Below, one piece after another: positions 33,692 to 42,239 of a stretch of DNA of 64,000 nt. The position numbers and the translations under genes were made by a program. The notes under the pieces are model-generated. The model did no database searches. It was not told the origin of the DNA and saw nothing but the letters and a program-made list of their open reading frames with translations. The DNA is from Caballeronia sp. SEWSISQ10-4 2 (GTDB taxonomy: Bacteria > Pseudomonadota > Gammaproteobacteria > Burkholderiales > Burkholderiaceae). The stretch covers positions 1 through 64,000 of the forward strand of contig NZ_JALPRJ010000047.1 of assembly GCF_030464885.1 (NCBI RefSeq). Direction: 5' to 3'. Positions within the stretch are counted from its first letter, which is position 1. Every line of letters begins with the position of its first letter.

Positions 33692-34717
33692 ATGTTCAAA
33701 CCCTTCCAGTTAATTCGCGGTCCGGCGTTATGCGCCGCATTGATCGCGGTGTCCGTCGCAGCGGTGATTCCGATCAGCGCGAACGCCGCGGATCTGAAAA
33801 AGGACCTGAAAATAGCGTTCTTGCCGAAGCAGATCAACAACCCGTACGAAGTCATCGCCGATGACGGCGGGCTGGCGGCCATCAAGGAGATGGGCGGTCA
33901 GGGGAAGGTTGTGGGCCCCTCGGATGCGGGTGCGTCGTCGCAGGTCCAGTACATCAATACGCTGATCACGCAGCGCCAGGACGCGATTGTGATCGCCGCC
34001 AACGATGCGAACGCGGTTGTGCCGTACCTGAAGAAAGCCATGTCGCAAGGCATAAAAGTCGTCACCTTCGACTCCGATACCGCGCCCGACGGCCGGCAGA
34101 TTTTCGTCAACCAGGCGAACTCGGAATCGATCGGAAGGGGACAGGTGCAGTTATTGTCGAAACTGGTGGGCGGCGAGGGCGAGTTCGCTATCCTCTCGGC
34201 CACGCCGAACGCCACGAACCAGAACACCTGGATCAAGTGGATGCAGGAGGAGCTCAAGAAGCCGGAATATTCGAAGCTCAAGCTGGTGAAGATTGCCTAC
34301 GGTAACGACGACGACCAGAAATCGTTCGTCGAAACGCAGGGCTTGTTGCAGGCGTATCCGAACCTGAAGGGCATCATTTCTCCCACGACCGTGGGTATTG
34401 CAGCGGCGGCGCGTTATATCTCGACGTCACCGGCAAAGGGCAAAGTCATGGTCACCGGGCTCGGCACGCCGAACCAGATGCGCGCGTTCATCAAGAACGG
34501 CACCGTGAAGGCGTTCCAGTTGTGGGATCCGGGTCAACTAGGCTACCTCGCCGCGTACGCAGCGGCTAACCTCGCGTCGGGCACGATCACGGGCAAGGAA
34601 GGCGACAGCTTCGACGCGGGCAAGCTGGGCAAACGCACGGTGGGCAAGAGCGGCGAAGTCGTGCTTGGACCGCCGACCACGTTCGATTCTTCGAATATCG
34701 ACAACTTCAATTTCTAA
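33692..34717 (+). CDS. Rhamnose ABC transporter periplasmic binding protein (RhaS type)
   Basis: The 341-residue protein has a signal peptide ending in ISANA and a peripla_BP_4 body beginning LKIAFLPKQINNPYEVIADDGG, as in rhamnose-binding proteins of rhizobial systems. ATG 33692 has AGGAGA upstream and starts the signal peptide. It is the last gene of the unit and is followed by a strong terminator. RhaS in Rhizobium denotes this binding protein, not the E. coli regulator. Confidence 0.9.
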   Translation: MFKPFQLIRGPALCAALIAVSVAAVIPISANAADLKKDLKIAFLPKQINNPYEVIADDGGLAAIKEMGGQGKVVGPSDAGASSQVQYINTLITQRQDAIVIAANDANAVVPYLKKAMSQGIKVVTFDSDTAPDGRQIFVNQANSESIGRGQVQLLSKLVGGEGEFAILSATPNATNQNTWIKWMQEELKKPEYSKLKLVKIAYGNDDDQKSFVETQGLLQAYPNLKGIISPTTVGIAAAARYISTSPAKGKVMVTGLGTPNQMRAFIKNGTVKAFQLWDPGQLGYLAAYAAANLASGTITGKEGDSFDAGKLGKRTVGKSGEVVLGPPTTFDSSNIDNFNF

Positions 34718-34754
34718 AGCGGTCGACGTTCGGCGTAGTGATTGCCTATGTGAC

Positions 34755-34784
34755 AAAGAACGCCCTGCGGGGCGTTCTTTATTT
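34755..34784 (+). terminator. Intrinsic terminator closing the rhamnose transporter unit
   Basis: AAAGAACGCCC (34755-34765) and GGGCGTTCTTT (34770-34780) form a perfect 11-bp stem with loop TGCG, followed by ATTTC. It begins about 38 bases after the binding-protein stop. The A-tract on the other side lets it act on the minus strand too. Confidence 0.9.
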
Positions 34785-34964
34785 CAGGGAGCGCTACGTA
34801 CGCTTGGCATGCACGCCGCACGCAAATGGAAGGGCGGATACGTCATGGTCACGCAATGCCCGGATATCGGCCAAGTCGAGTGCCGCGCCGGCACCCACGC
34901 CCAAAGCCCGCAAGTCATGCAGGGCGCCGATATTTGCATAAGCGGTCCCACCAGACGAGTGGCT

Positions 34965-35282
34965 TTAAACCCGGTAAAACTCGATATCCTGCCCTGCATG
35001 CACAGCGCGCTTGAGCCACTCTGGCATGTCACCTACACCGTCCCACGTATCGCCGCTTGCGTTTCTGAATACCGGCGTAGCGCCATTGGCATTCTCAGGC
35101 ATTTGAGGCATGGACGGCAGTGCGCGCTTGGACGCCGCGCTCGAACCGTTCGTCATGGGAGGAGGGGTGACGGAAACGGGCACGTCGGCCAATGCTTCGG
35201 CCAGAGCCGTTTCGGTAATGCCAAACTCAGCCATTCGGCTGCGCAAATAGGCAATGATGCTGTCTCGCTTTCTTTCGTCCAC
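34965..35282 (-). CDS. H-NS-family-like small protein with atypical DNA-binding motif
   Basis: The 105-residue protein has an N-terminal helix (RKRDSIIAYLRSRMAEFGITETALAEAL) like the oligomerisation-linker part of Burkholderia H-NS relatives, a Pro/Ser-rich middle, and a C-terminal GDTWDGVGDMPEWLKRAV. That aligns with the H-NS motif TWSGRGRxPxWL, but the arginines of the core are replaced by neutral or acidic residues. It may bind DNA differently or act by pairing with other H-NS proteins. The GTG start at 35282 precedes the conserved helix. Family placement is by motif only. Confidence 0.65.
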   Translation of the reverse strand: MDERKRDSIIAYLRSRMAEFGITETALAEALADVPVSVTPPPMTNGSSAASKRALPSMPQMPENANGATPVFRNASGDTWDGVGDMPEWLKRAVHAGQDIEFYRV

Positions 35283-35685
35283 GGCTGTCCTGATTCAGCT
35301 TTTACTTTCTTGAAGGCGAGCCATCTGCCCGCGCGGACCGGGGCGGCTCGAGGAATGTGTGGGTTGACTAAAATCGTGTCGCGCCGAGTGACGCGCGTCA
35401 ATTAGTGTAATACCGCAAATTACCGCTTTAACCCGCAGCACCCGATATTCGGGCTTCTGCGAGCGCGGCTCGACAAACTGGTTACTGTGTTTGAGACCGG
35501 TGCGAGATGCGTAAGCCGCCGCATCAGCGGCTGTAGCTCCGACCAGATCGGTGCACGGCTGGCGGCTGCTCATGTTTCAAATGCACCATGCATGCAGCCG
35601 CTAATTTCAACAATTTGTCCAGACAACCGCGGGCGCCACGAGGAAATGATAGCGCCGAATACCGCTATTGTATGCCTAAATCATT
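35283..35685. other. Intergenic region without a convincing gene
   Basis: It is somewhat AT-richer than the flanks, mainly near 35590-35700. It presumably holds the promoter of the H-NS-like gene. I see no coding frame with a good start, no clear hairpin and no RNA gene. Confidence 0.5.
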
Positions 35686-35931
35686 TTACCGATTATGTTG
35701 CTCGCCCGGCAATTCTGCACCGTGCGCGCGAATCGCTGCAATCAGTTCTGCCGGCGTGATTTCATAACGCACCTCGCGATGAATACCAGCCTTCCTTTCG
35801 TCGATCTCGATCAGGAGGACGGCCTTGCCATCGGCTGCAGGTTCGAGGCGCAACGTCCGCACTTCCTGACCGGTGGCTTCATCGCGCTCCGTCAGCAAGG
35901 TCATGGATCCTGTGGCGGGACTTCTGGTCAT
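35686..35931 (-). CDS. Small hypothetical protein
   Basis: The 81-residue protein is charged, soluble and predicted to form a beta-rich fold with a final helix (ITPAELIAAIRAHGAEL). It starts with ATG at 35931 behind GGGAG, correctly spaced, and codon use resembles the neighbours, so it looks real. I do not recognise the family. It stands alone on the minus strand between the LLM oxidoreductase and the H-NS-like gene. Confidence 0.6.
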   Translation of the reverse strand: MTRSPATGSMTLLTERDEATGQEVRTLRLEPAADGKAVLLIEIDERKAGIHREVRYEITPAELIAAIRAHGAELPGEQHNR

Positions 35932-36164
35932 TCATTTTCTCCCTTGCGATATCCAACATCTTTCTTGTTGAGACCCTTCGAACGGCTTACCCGTCACGGC
36001 CCTTCACAAAAAGGCACCAGAAGCGGGCGCAGGACGGCGGATCTCAAAGCCGCCGACCTCATTATTGCTTGTCAAAACGATACCCGTCCAGCATCTGAAT
36101 GCGTGTTCGCCGCGCCGCTTAACAATTGACATTCAGTTGACATACGGGAGGGGACGCCGCTTCT

Positions 36165-37154
36165 TTATGCCGCCAGCGTCGCGCGGGCTTGCGCAGTGAT
36201 CTCGAACGAGCGCAGACGGGCGGCGTGATCGTAGATTTGCGCAGTCACCATCAACTCGTCCGGCTGGGTTTGTTCGATCAGCGAGGCAAGTCCGGCTTCC
36301 ACCTGGCGTTGATCGCCGATCACCGAGCACGCCAGCGAATGCTCCACGCCCGCGCGTTCCGCTTCGTTCCACGCAATCTGCTCGACGGGCGGCGGCAACT
36401 GGCCCGGCGTGCCACGTCGCAGATTAATAAATTGCTGTTGTAGCGATGTGAACAGAAACTCCGCCTCGGCCGAGGTGTCGGCGGCAAAAACGTTGACGCC
36501 GACCATCGCGTAAGGGCGCTCGAGTTGTTTCGACGGCCGGAATTGGCTCCGGTAAACCTGCAGCGCGCTCAGCAGGTAGTCTGGCGCGAAATGCGAGGCG
36601 AAGGCGAACGGCAGGCCGAGCGCAGCGGCGAGCTGGGCGCTAAAGGTGGACGAGCCGAGCAGCCAGATCGGCACGTTCAGCCCGGCGCCCGGCACGGCGC
36701 GTACGCGCTGGCCTTCCACCGGATCGGCGAAATAGCGCTGCAATTCCACGACGTCGTCGGGGAAATTATCCGCGCTGCCCTGCAGGTCGCGACGCAGCGC
36801 GCGGGCGGTCGTCTGGTCGGTGCCGGGCGCGCGGCCGAGGCCCAGATCGATTCGTCCAGGAAACAGCGACTCGAGCGTGCCGAACTGCTCGGCGATTACG
36901 AGCGGCGCGTGATTCGGCAGCATCACGCCGCCCGAGCCGACGCGGATCGTGCTCGTCCCTGCGGCAACGTGTCCTATCACCACGGAAGTCGCAGCGCTGG
37001 CAATGCCGGTCATGTTGTGATGCTCGGCTAGCCAGAAGCGCAGGTAGCCAAGTTTTTCGACGTGCTGGGCCAGTTCGCGTGAGTGGCGGAAGGCGTCGGC
37101 GGCGGTCGATCCGGCGGGAATGGGGGATAAATCGAGAACTGAAAACGGGATCAT
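36165..37154 (-). CDS. Luciferase-like (LLM class) oxidoreductase, MsnO8-like
   Basis: The 329-residue protein begins FSVLDLSPIPAGSTAADAFRHS and contains LRFWLAEHHNM, GHVAAGTSTIRVGSGGVMLPNHAPLVIAEQFGTLESLFPGRIDLGLGRAPG, the pattern of flavin-dependent alkanal-monooxygenase-like proteins. These use FMN or F420; here FMN is likely because the host group generally lacks F420 biosynthesis. Start 37154 has GGAAG upstream; ATG 37166, four codons earlier, is an alternative. It is downstream of the PhnD-like gene by about 150 bases. Substrate unknown. Confidence 0.85.
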   Translation of the reverse strand: MIPFSVLDLSPIPAGSTAADAFRHSRELAQHVEKLGYLRFWLAEHHNMTGIASAATSVVIGHVAAGTSTIRVGSGGVMLPNHAPLVIAEQFGTLESLFPGRIDLGLGRAPGTDQTTARALRRDLQGSADNFPDDVVELQRYFADPVEGQRVRAVPGAGLNVPIWLLGSSTFSAQLAAALGLPFAFASHFAPDYLLSALQVYRSQFRPSKQLERPYAMVGVNVFAADTSAEAEFLFTSLQQQFINLRRGTPGQLPPPVEQIAWNEAERAGVEHSLACSVIGDQRQVEAGLASLIEQTQPDELMVTAQIYDHAARLRSFEITAQARATLAA

Positions 37155-37306
37155 TGCGGCTTCCATGACTTCGTGCAGCGGCGGCGCGAGTATTGGCGAT
37201 TCGGCTTCCGGGAAGCGATATGCCGGGCAAAAATCCAAAACGCACCATGCACGCGTGGGTAAAAGCCGATTGTGCCGAAAGTCAGGAAAGTCTGCCGTGT
37301 CCACCC

Positions 37307-38119
37307 TCAGGCAAGGCGTGGATAACCGCGCTTCACGGCGTCCGTTTCAATGTCGAGAATGCTGGCGTAGTCGTCGAGTGGACGCTTGGCGAAACCATCG
37401 AGCTTGAGCCGTTTTGCCAGCGGACGATCTTCCGCGATGGTATCGGCGAGTGCGGTCGCCAACGCCTCAATGCCGTCCGGCGGCACCCGTTTCGATGCAA
37501 TCAGCGGTAAGCCGGGCGCGCTTTGCGTCGTGCCGATTTCAACCACGCCGCGGCCGAGATGGGGAAGCTGGTCGAGCACAAATGCGAAGGTCACGCAGTC
37601 GATGGCGGCGACATCGGCGCGGTCGTCCAGCAGGGCCTGCAGCGACGCCAGGTGCCCGCCCGTTTCTATCACCGACGCGAAGAACGGACTCCCGCCGGCA
37701 AGCGGCGCAACGGCGCTGCGCAGCAGGTTCATACCGCTATTCGAGTCGGGATTGTTGAACGCCGCGCGCAGTCCGCGGCATGCGGCGAGCGACCTGACAT
37801 CCGCCGCAGTCCTGGCCACCAGAACGCTGCGATAGTCGCTGCCCGCGCAGCCATCGACGGAAAAAACGGGCGCGGCGACAAGCTGCACGCGTCCTGCGAG
37901 CGCTTTCACCAGCGGATAGCCACATGTCTGCGACAGCAGCAGGTCCTCACGCAGCCAGAATTCGTCCAGGGATGTCTCGGTGTCGACGATGGCGAGCGTG
38001 TCGCCGCGTGCCTCGAGCCAGGGCCGCAAACGGCGGTGAACATGGTCGAGCAAAACGCGCCAGTCGCCGGCGAGTGCCGGCGTGACGTTGTACATCGGTA
38101 ACGCGGCCACCCAGTTCAT
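37307..38119 (-). CDS. PhnD-like substrate-binding protein, apparently without signal peptide
   Basis: The 270-residue protein matches phosphate/phosphonate-type periplasmic-binding folds (PhnD-like): ALPMYNV at the start, FNNPDSNSGMNLLR and VAAIDCVTFAFV. The N-terminus has no signal peptide, and there are no transporter genes next to it, so it may be cytoplasmic or its start may be misjudged. ATG 38119 is the first possible start after the desaturase gene (48 bases). Such orphan proteins occur in proteobacteria with unknown roles. Confidence 0.72.
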   Translation of the reverse strand: MNWVAALPMYNVTPALAGDWRVLLDHVHRRLRPWLEARGDTLAIVDTETSLDEFWLREDLLLSQTCGYPLVKALAGRVQLVAAPVFSVDGCAGSDYRSVLVARTAADVRSLAACRGLRAAFNNPDSNSGMNLLRSAVAPLAGGSPFFASVIETGGHLASLQALLDDRADVAAIDCVTFAFVLDQLPHLGRGVVEIGTTQSAPGLPLIASKRVPPDGIEALATALADTIAEDRPLAKRLKLDGFAKRPLDDYASILDIETDAVKRGYPRLA

Positions 38120-38167
38120 GCAGGTTCTTTCCCATTCCGCCGACGAAAACCTCGTCGGAGAGATACA

Positions 38168-39199
38168 TCAGACAGGCTGCGCAGCATCGCCGCCAAGCGT
38201 TGTGGACCCGGCCGCGGAAGCTAGAGCCTGCGTAATTTGATCGGCTCGCGCATTAAGCGCGTGAAGCGGATGCAATGCGGGTGCAACCGGTTGCACCACA
38301 TGCAGCACCAGCCATTCCCGATAACCGCGCACAATAAAGCCGCCATTGCGCTGCAGATACGCGTCGCGGCGCTCATGATAAACGTTCGCCAGCGCGAACC
38401 AGGGCACGCTCGGCAAGTCGTGATGAACTGAGTGAAAGTTGTTGTTGAGGAACAGGAGACGCCAGACCCAAGATGCTTCGTTGATGACCGTGCGTTCGGG
38501 GGTGTTATCGGTGGCGCGATGTTCCTGGAACGAACGGATCGCACTCAACGCAAGCGCCGGATAACCGACGCCGAGTATGAAGAGCGCCGGGCTGATGCCG
38601 CATCGGCGGTCGAGCCAGGCCGCGAGCAGTCCGAGCAGGACGAGATGCAGGGCCCAGGCGCCGGCGATACGGCTATTCCCTCGCGCAATTTGGGTGACTG
38701 CTGACATCATTGTTTTCACGATGGAAAACCACGGGCCAAGCACGATACGCCCGAAGAACGTGTTGCGGATAACGAGCAGGAACCGCATTGCCACTCCGGC
38801 ACTGCGCCAGCGTTCGGCGGAGACGAACCACGTTTCCGGATCGAGATCGGGATCGGTGAGATGAGCGTCGTTGTGATGGCGCAGATGCGATTCGCGATAC
38901 ACCGCGTAGGGGAACCAGACCGCGAGCGGGGCGACACCGAGCAGTGCGTTAAACAGGGGAAAGCGCGTCGGATGACCATGCAGCAGTTCATGCTGCAAGG
39001 ACAGATACAGGCACGACAGCACAGCCAGGATGCTTACCGCCAGGGGCATTCCCATCGAGCGCGCGTTGAGCGCCGTCGCGAACCAGCCGCCATACACGGC
39101 CACAATCAGAAACCAGGTCGGCCACTCGCTGCGCCAGCGCCAGGACGCGCGTAGCTGATGGATCCGATGGCGTTGAGCATCGTCGATATAAAGGCTCAT
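38168..39199 (-). CDS. Membrane fatty acid desaturase
   Basis: The 343-residue inner-membrane di-iron protein has the three histidine boxes of the desaturase family: H70-E-L-L-H74-G-H76, H105-L-R-H108-H109 and HSVHHD near the C-terminal third, with hydrophobic segments between them. It would introduce a double bond (or hydroxyl) into an acyl or related lipid chain. ATG 39199 is the natural start. The PhnD-like gene follows on the same strand, but no functional link is evident. The exact substrate cannot be told. Confidence 0.88.
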   Translation of the reverse strand: MSLYIDDAQRHRIHQLRASWRWRSEWPTWFLIVAVYGGWFATALNARSMGMPLAVSILAVLSCLYLSLQHELLHGHPTRFPLFNALLGVAPLAVWFPYAVYRESHLRHHNDAHLTDPDLDPETWFVSAERWRSAGVAMRFLLVIRNTFFGRIVLGPWFSIVKTMMSAVTQIARGNSRIAGAWALHLVLLGLLAAWLDRRCGISPALFILGVGYPALALSAIRSFQEHRATDNTPERTVINEASWVWRLLFLNNNFHSVHHDLPSVPWFALANVYHERRDAYLQRNGGFIVRGYREWLVLHVVQPVAPALHPLHALNARADQITQALASAAGSTTLGGDAAQPV

Positions 39200-39438
39200 G
39201 GCAATTCTGTGACGGAACGAGCCACGATCTTAGCGGCGCGGCGCTGCCCGCCAAACCAAGCATTCCCGCTAAGCTTGTTCCCGTGTGAAGAATCGGCGTG
39301 CCTGAGTCACCCGCTGGGAACCAGCCTGCCTTTTACTATGGGTATGGGCGATCGGACGCGCCCCATTATTGGCGGTCAGACAAATCACGCTATGCTTGAA
39401 TCCTTCCTGACCCTTTGCCATTCCCCAGCTTGCACAGA

Positions 39439-40521
39439 ATGACTAAACCGCCCGCGCCGACATCTTCGAATGCCCGTCCAGACCCATCCTCCCGCCGGGG
39501 AATATTCACGACAAAAACACTCTGGATGCTCGGTGCGCTTGGCGGTTTCAACGTGCTTGCGTGGGTCTGGGCATTCGTCGCATTCCACACTTATCCGATG
39601 CTGCTCGGCACCGCGCTGCTCGCTTATTCGCTGGGCTTGCGGCATGCGGTTGACGCCGACCACATCGCGGCTATCGACAACGTCACGCGCAAGCTCATGC
39701 AGCAGGGACAACGCCCGCTTGGCGTGGGCTTTTTCTTCTCGCTTGGCCACTCCACCGTGGTGGTGCTCGCCACAGCGCTGATCGCGGTCACGGCGCTGGC
39801 AATGCAGGGCAGCCTGGCGTCATTCAAGGAGATTGGCGGCGTGATCGGCACGGTGGTGTCCGCGCTGTTCCTGTTCGCGATCGCGGTCATGAACCTGTTC
39901 GTTCTGCATGGCGTATGGCGTGCGTTCAGGCGCGTGCGGCGCGGCGAGCCCTATCAGGAAGAGGATCTTGATCTGTTGATCGGCAACCGCGGTTTGATCG
40001 CCAGGCTGCTGAAACCGTTGTTCCGCCTGATTACGCGCAGCTGGCACATGTACCCGTTGGGTTTGCTGTTCGGCCTCGGTTTCGATACCGCCACGGAGAT
40101 CGGCTTGATGGGTATTACTGCTGCCGAAGCTGCGCGCGGCATGCCGCTGTGGTCTATTCTCGTGTTCCCGGTCCTGTTCACAGCAGGCATGTCGCTCATC
40201 GATACCGCCGACAGCATGCTGATGCTCGGCGCCTACGGCTGGGCCTTCATGAAGCCGATCCGCAAGCTCTACTACAACCTCACGGTGACGCTGATCTCGG
40301 TGGTTATCGCGGTGCTCGTGGGCGGTATCGAGACGCTCGGGCTGATTGCGGACAAACTGCAACTGAAGGGCGGTATCTGGGATTTCGCGGGCGCGTTATC
40401 CGATCATTTCGGCACGCTCGGTTATGTGATCGTGGGCGTGTTTGTCATGACCTGGCTGTTCTCCGCATTGATATACAAATGGCGCGGCTATGACGCGCTC
40501 GATCGCGAGGCTGCACGCTGA
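39439..40521 (+). CDS. Nickel/cobalt transporter, NiCoT (HoxN/NixA) family
   Basis: The 360-residue high-affinity Ni2+/Co2+ permease has the family signature R68-H69-A-V-D72-A-D74-H75 in the second segment, plus LGHSTVV and LGFDTATEIGLM motifs and about eight membrane helices. ATG 39439 is preferred to an upstream in-frame TTG at 39415. The gene stands alone, with no hydrogenase, urease or cobalamin genes adjacent, so nickel versus cobalt cannot be decided; the B12-dependent reductase at the end of the window makes cobalt reasonable. I see no cobalamin riboswitch upstream. Confidence 0.9.
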   Translation: MTKPPAPTSSNARPDPSSRRGIFTTKTLWMLGALGGFNVLAWVWAFVAFHTYPMLLGTALLAYSLGLRHAVDADHIAAIDNVTRKLMQQGQRPLGVGFFFSLGHSTVVVLATALIAVTALAMQGSLASFKEIGGVIGTVVSALFLFAIAVMNLFVLHGVWRAFRRVRRGEPYQEEDLDLLIGNRGLIARLLKPLFRLITRSWHMYPLGLLFGLGFDTATEIGLMGITAAEAARGMPLWSILVFPVLFTAGMSLIDTADSMLMLGAYGWAFMKPIRKLYYNLTVTLISVVIAVLVGGIETLGLIADKLQLKGGIWDFAGALSDHFGTLGYVIVGVFVMTWLFSALIYKWRGYDALDREAAR

Positions 40522-40669
40522 AACGCGAGGGCCGCCGCAAGCTTCTTAATAAACCGTTGAACCCACGATCGATAAACACACCTGATCGTTTTACTTTGAA
40601 CACGACTTCGGGCGACTCGAAAGCCGCGCTCAATTACGCGCGCGATGCGCGATGGCGAAAGCGCCGTAG

Positions 40670-40978
40670 TTACGCCGCTTTCGCCCAAAGCCTGTTGGTC
40701 GTTCTTTTGCGCCCCGAGGTGGGGTCGCCCTGCGGTTGCGAAAGGGAATTCAGCACCTTGCGTAGCGCCTCGATACGGCGCCGTTGCGCCGGCACCAGCA
40801 CGTAGCCGGTAGAGACTGCGGTCAGACGTTCGTGCCAGTATTCGACGTTCAACGTGCCGGCCGCTTTCTGACTCATCGCCCGCAACTGGCCGATTGCTCG
40901 TTCGATGTGTTGAAGTTCCGCGTCGGCCTGTGTCGACGTTCCTGGACCTTCCGAGGTCGGACATCTTTTGGCTTTCAT
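40670..40978 (-). CDS. Hypothetical protein
   Basis: The 102-residue protein is basic, soluble and probably helical in the middle (AELQHIERAIGQLRAMSQ; RRRIEALRKVLNSL) with a Gly/Arg/Lys-rich end. ATG 40978 is preferred for the G-rich sequence before it; ATG 40990 is also possible. I recognise no family. Codon use and the helical pattern favour a real gene over chance. Confidence 0.55.
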   Translation of the reverse strand: MKAKRCPTSEGPGTSTQADAELQHIERAIGQLRAMSQKAAGTLNVEYWHERLTAVSTGYVLVPAQRRRIEALRKVLNSLSQPQGDPTSGRKRTTNRLWAKAA

Positions 40979-41400
40979 CTGCGCCCCCATTCTTGCCGGC
41001 GTTCTTCAGACCACGCTGTCGATTCTCTCGATGACTGGCGTGGACGTTGTGGCGTCCGGCTATACCCCTTCGCCTGCGCGTTTATGTGCGCGTCGGGCGG
41101 CCCCCGGTTTGATGCGACCGTTGATGCATGGTCGCAAGCGCCGGATACGCGCACCGTCTGAAATCGCACATTGAAGGCCATCGATAACCATGCGAAGACG
41201 CAAAGCGCGTGAATGCACGGGCAATGCAAACGTTTTCGGTGCGCTGGCACACCAAGGGGATACGCCGAACAACGCTATTGTCCGGCGGCGCAATGCTTGA
41301 GGTTGGAGGGTAGGGGGAAGATCGAACCGGGTTTTCCTAACCAAGGCCGGTTGACGATTGGCGCTGTTTCAGGGCATCGAATCAGATGCTTGAAAGCGCA
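40979..41400. other. Intergenic region without a convincing gene
   Basis: The region lies between two minus-strand hypothetical genes. Frames on both strands lack good starts and family features. I see no terminator-like hairpin or RNA gene. Confidence 0.5.
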
Positions 41401-41679
41401 TCACTCGTCGCCCGAAGTCCTCGACTTGCCGCTGCGTTTGATCTGCTCGTCCATCGCCAGGTCGAGCTTGCTGACGCGTCGCGGTTTCTCGGGCTTGAGC
41501 CCGTTCACAAACGCCACGAAATCGTCCATGGTCTGCGGTGCGGAAAGTTTCTGCTCACCGCTTGCCGCCCGGTCGACGAGATAAAAAAGCCCGCCGCTCA
41601 GGCTGACCGCGGCATAGTGCGGGTTGCCGGAGCGTGTCTTGAGACGCTCGACGGCGTTAATGGCTTTAGTCGAACGCAC
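41401..41679 (-). CDS. Hypothetical protein, start possibly frameshifted
   Basis: The 92-residue product (GTG 41679) has HYAAVSLSGGLFYLVDR and MDDFVAFVNGL and a basic C-terminal end. No ribosome site precedes the GTG, yet the frame continues upstream with plausible protein (TTFFGRLIV) without any ATG. An ATG at 41719 with a well spaced GAGG is one base out of frame; adding a base near 41705 would join them. The gene may thus carry a 5' frameshift or sequencing error. I do not recognise the family. Confidence 0.55.
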   Translation of the reverse strand: MRSTKAINAVERLKTRSGNPHYAAVSLSGGLFYLVDRAASGEQKLSAPQTMDDFVAFVNGLKPEKPRRVSKLDLAMDEQIKRSGKSRTSGDE

Positions 41680-41723
41680 GATCAGCCGGCCAAAAAAGGT
41701 CGTGCCGCGAACGGGCCATTAAG

Positions 41724-41767
41724 CACCTCATCAAAACACCTCATCAAACGCCTCATCAAACGCCTCA
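41724..41767. repeat. Short tandem repeat (12-13 bp unit) between two minus-strand genes
   Basis: Units CACCTCATCAAAA, CACCTCATCAAA and CGCCTCATCAAA plus a partial CGCCTCA follow each other from 41724 to 41767. On the minus strand each reads TTTGATGAGG, so the repeat multiplies a GAGG ribosome-binding-like motif just upstream of the ATG at 41719, and its end forms the stop codon of the lipoprotein gene. Confidence 0.7.
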
Positions 41768-42097
41768 AGGCGCGCATTTCTTGCTCGCACCTTCAAGCCA
41801 CAGATTCGACAGATGGCGCTCGCCGGGATAAAACCGATACGACGTTTCGCCGTTATCGAAGCGAACCTTGATCACGTTGGAGTCGCCGAATTCGAGCATC
41901 GTGCCCTGGGGAATCGGTGTTTTCTTGAACGTCGCGTTGTGTTTCTGCGCTTCGTCCGTCAGGCACTGAACAATGCTCGTCACCGACGCGTTGGGCGCCG
42001 TTTCCACTTCGGGCTGGCCGGCATCGGGGTTGTGAAACTGAGCACAGGCTTGCAGCAGGAACAGGGGAAGCGCGAGAGCGCCGACAATCTTTTTCAT
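41765..42097 (-). CDS. Small putative lipoprotein
   Basis: The 110-residue protein starts with a lipoprotein signal (KKIVGALALPLFLLQAC, lipid-modified Cys at 18) and continues with a small soluble domain containing two further cysteines (VQCLTDEA and the C-terminal KKC) that could form a disulfide. ATG 42097 gives the signal peptide; earlier in-frame starts do not. It is probably anchored in the outer membrane facing the periplasm. Family not recognised. Confidence 0.75.
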   Translation of the reverse strand: MKKIVGALALPLFLLQACAQFHNPDAGQPEVETAPNASVTSIVQCLTDEAQKHNATFKKTPIPQGTMLEFGDSNVIKVRFDNGETSYRFYPGERHLSNLWLEGASKKCAP

Positions 42098-42239
42098 GGT
42101 GTCCTTCAAAGTTTTCGACTGACTTTTCAGCCAATTTCTCGTCGAATTTCGGCTAAGGCAATCTGACATTACATCACAGCGGCCTTACGTTTTCCGTCCG
42201 CGCGGACCCTGAGCAACCGTGACGAAAACTCGCCGGCGC

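Noticed and set aside
39200..39438. Cobalamin riboswitch or NikR site upstream of the NiCoT gene
   Set aside because: No B12-box-like segment and no clear palindrome of the NikR type were seen.
42196..42207. 12-bp palindrome GTCCGCGCGGAC after ftsI as a terminator
   Set aside because: It has no loop space or T-run, and short CG palindromes are common at this GC content.
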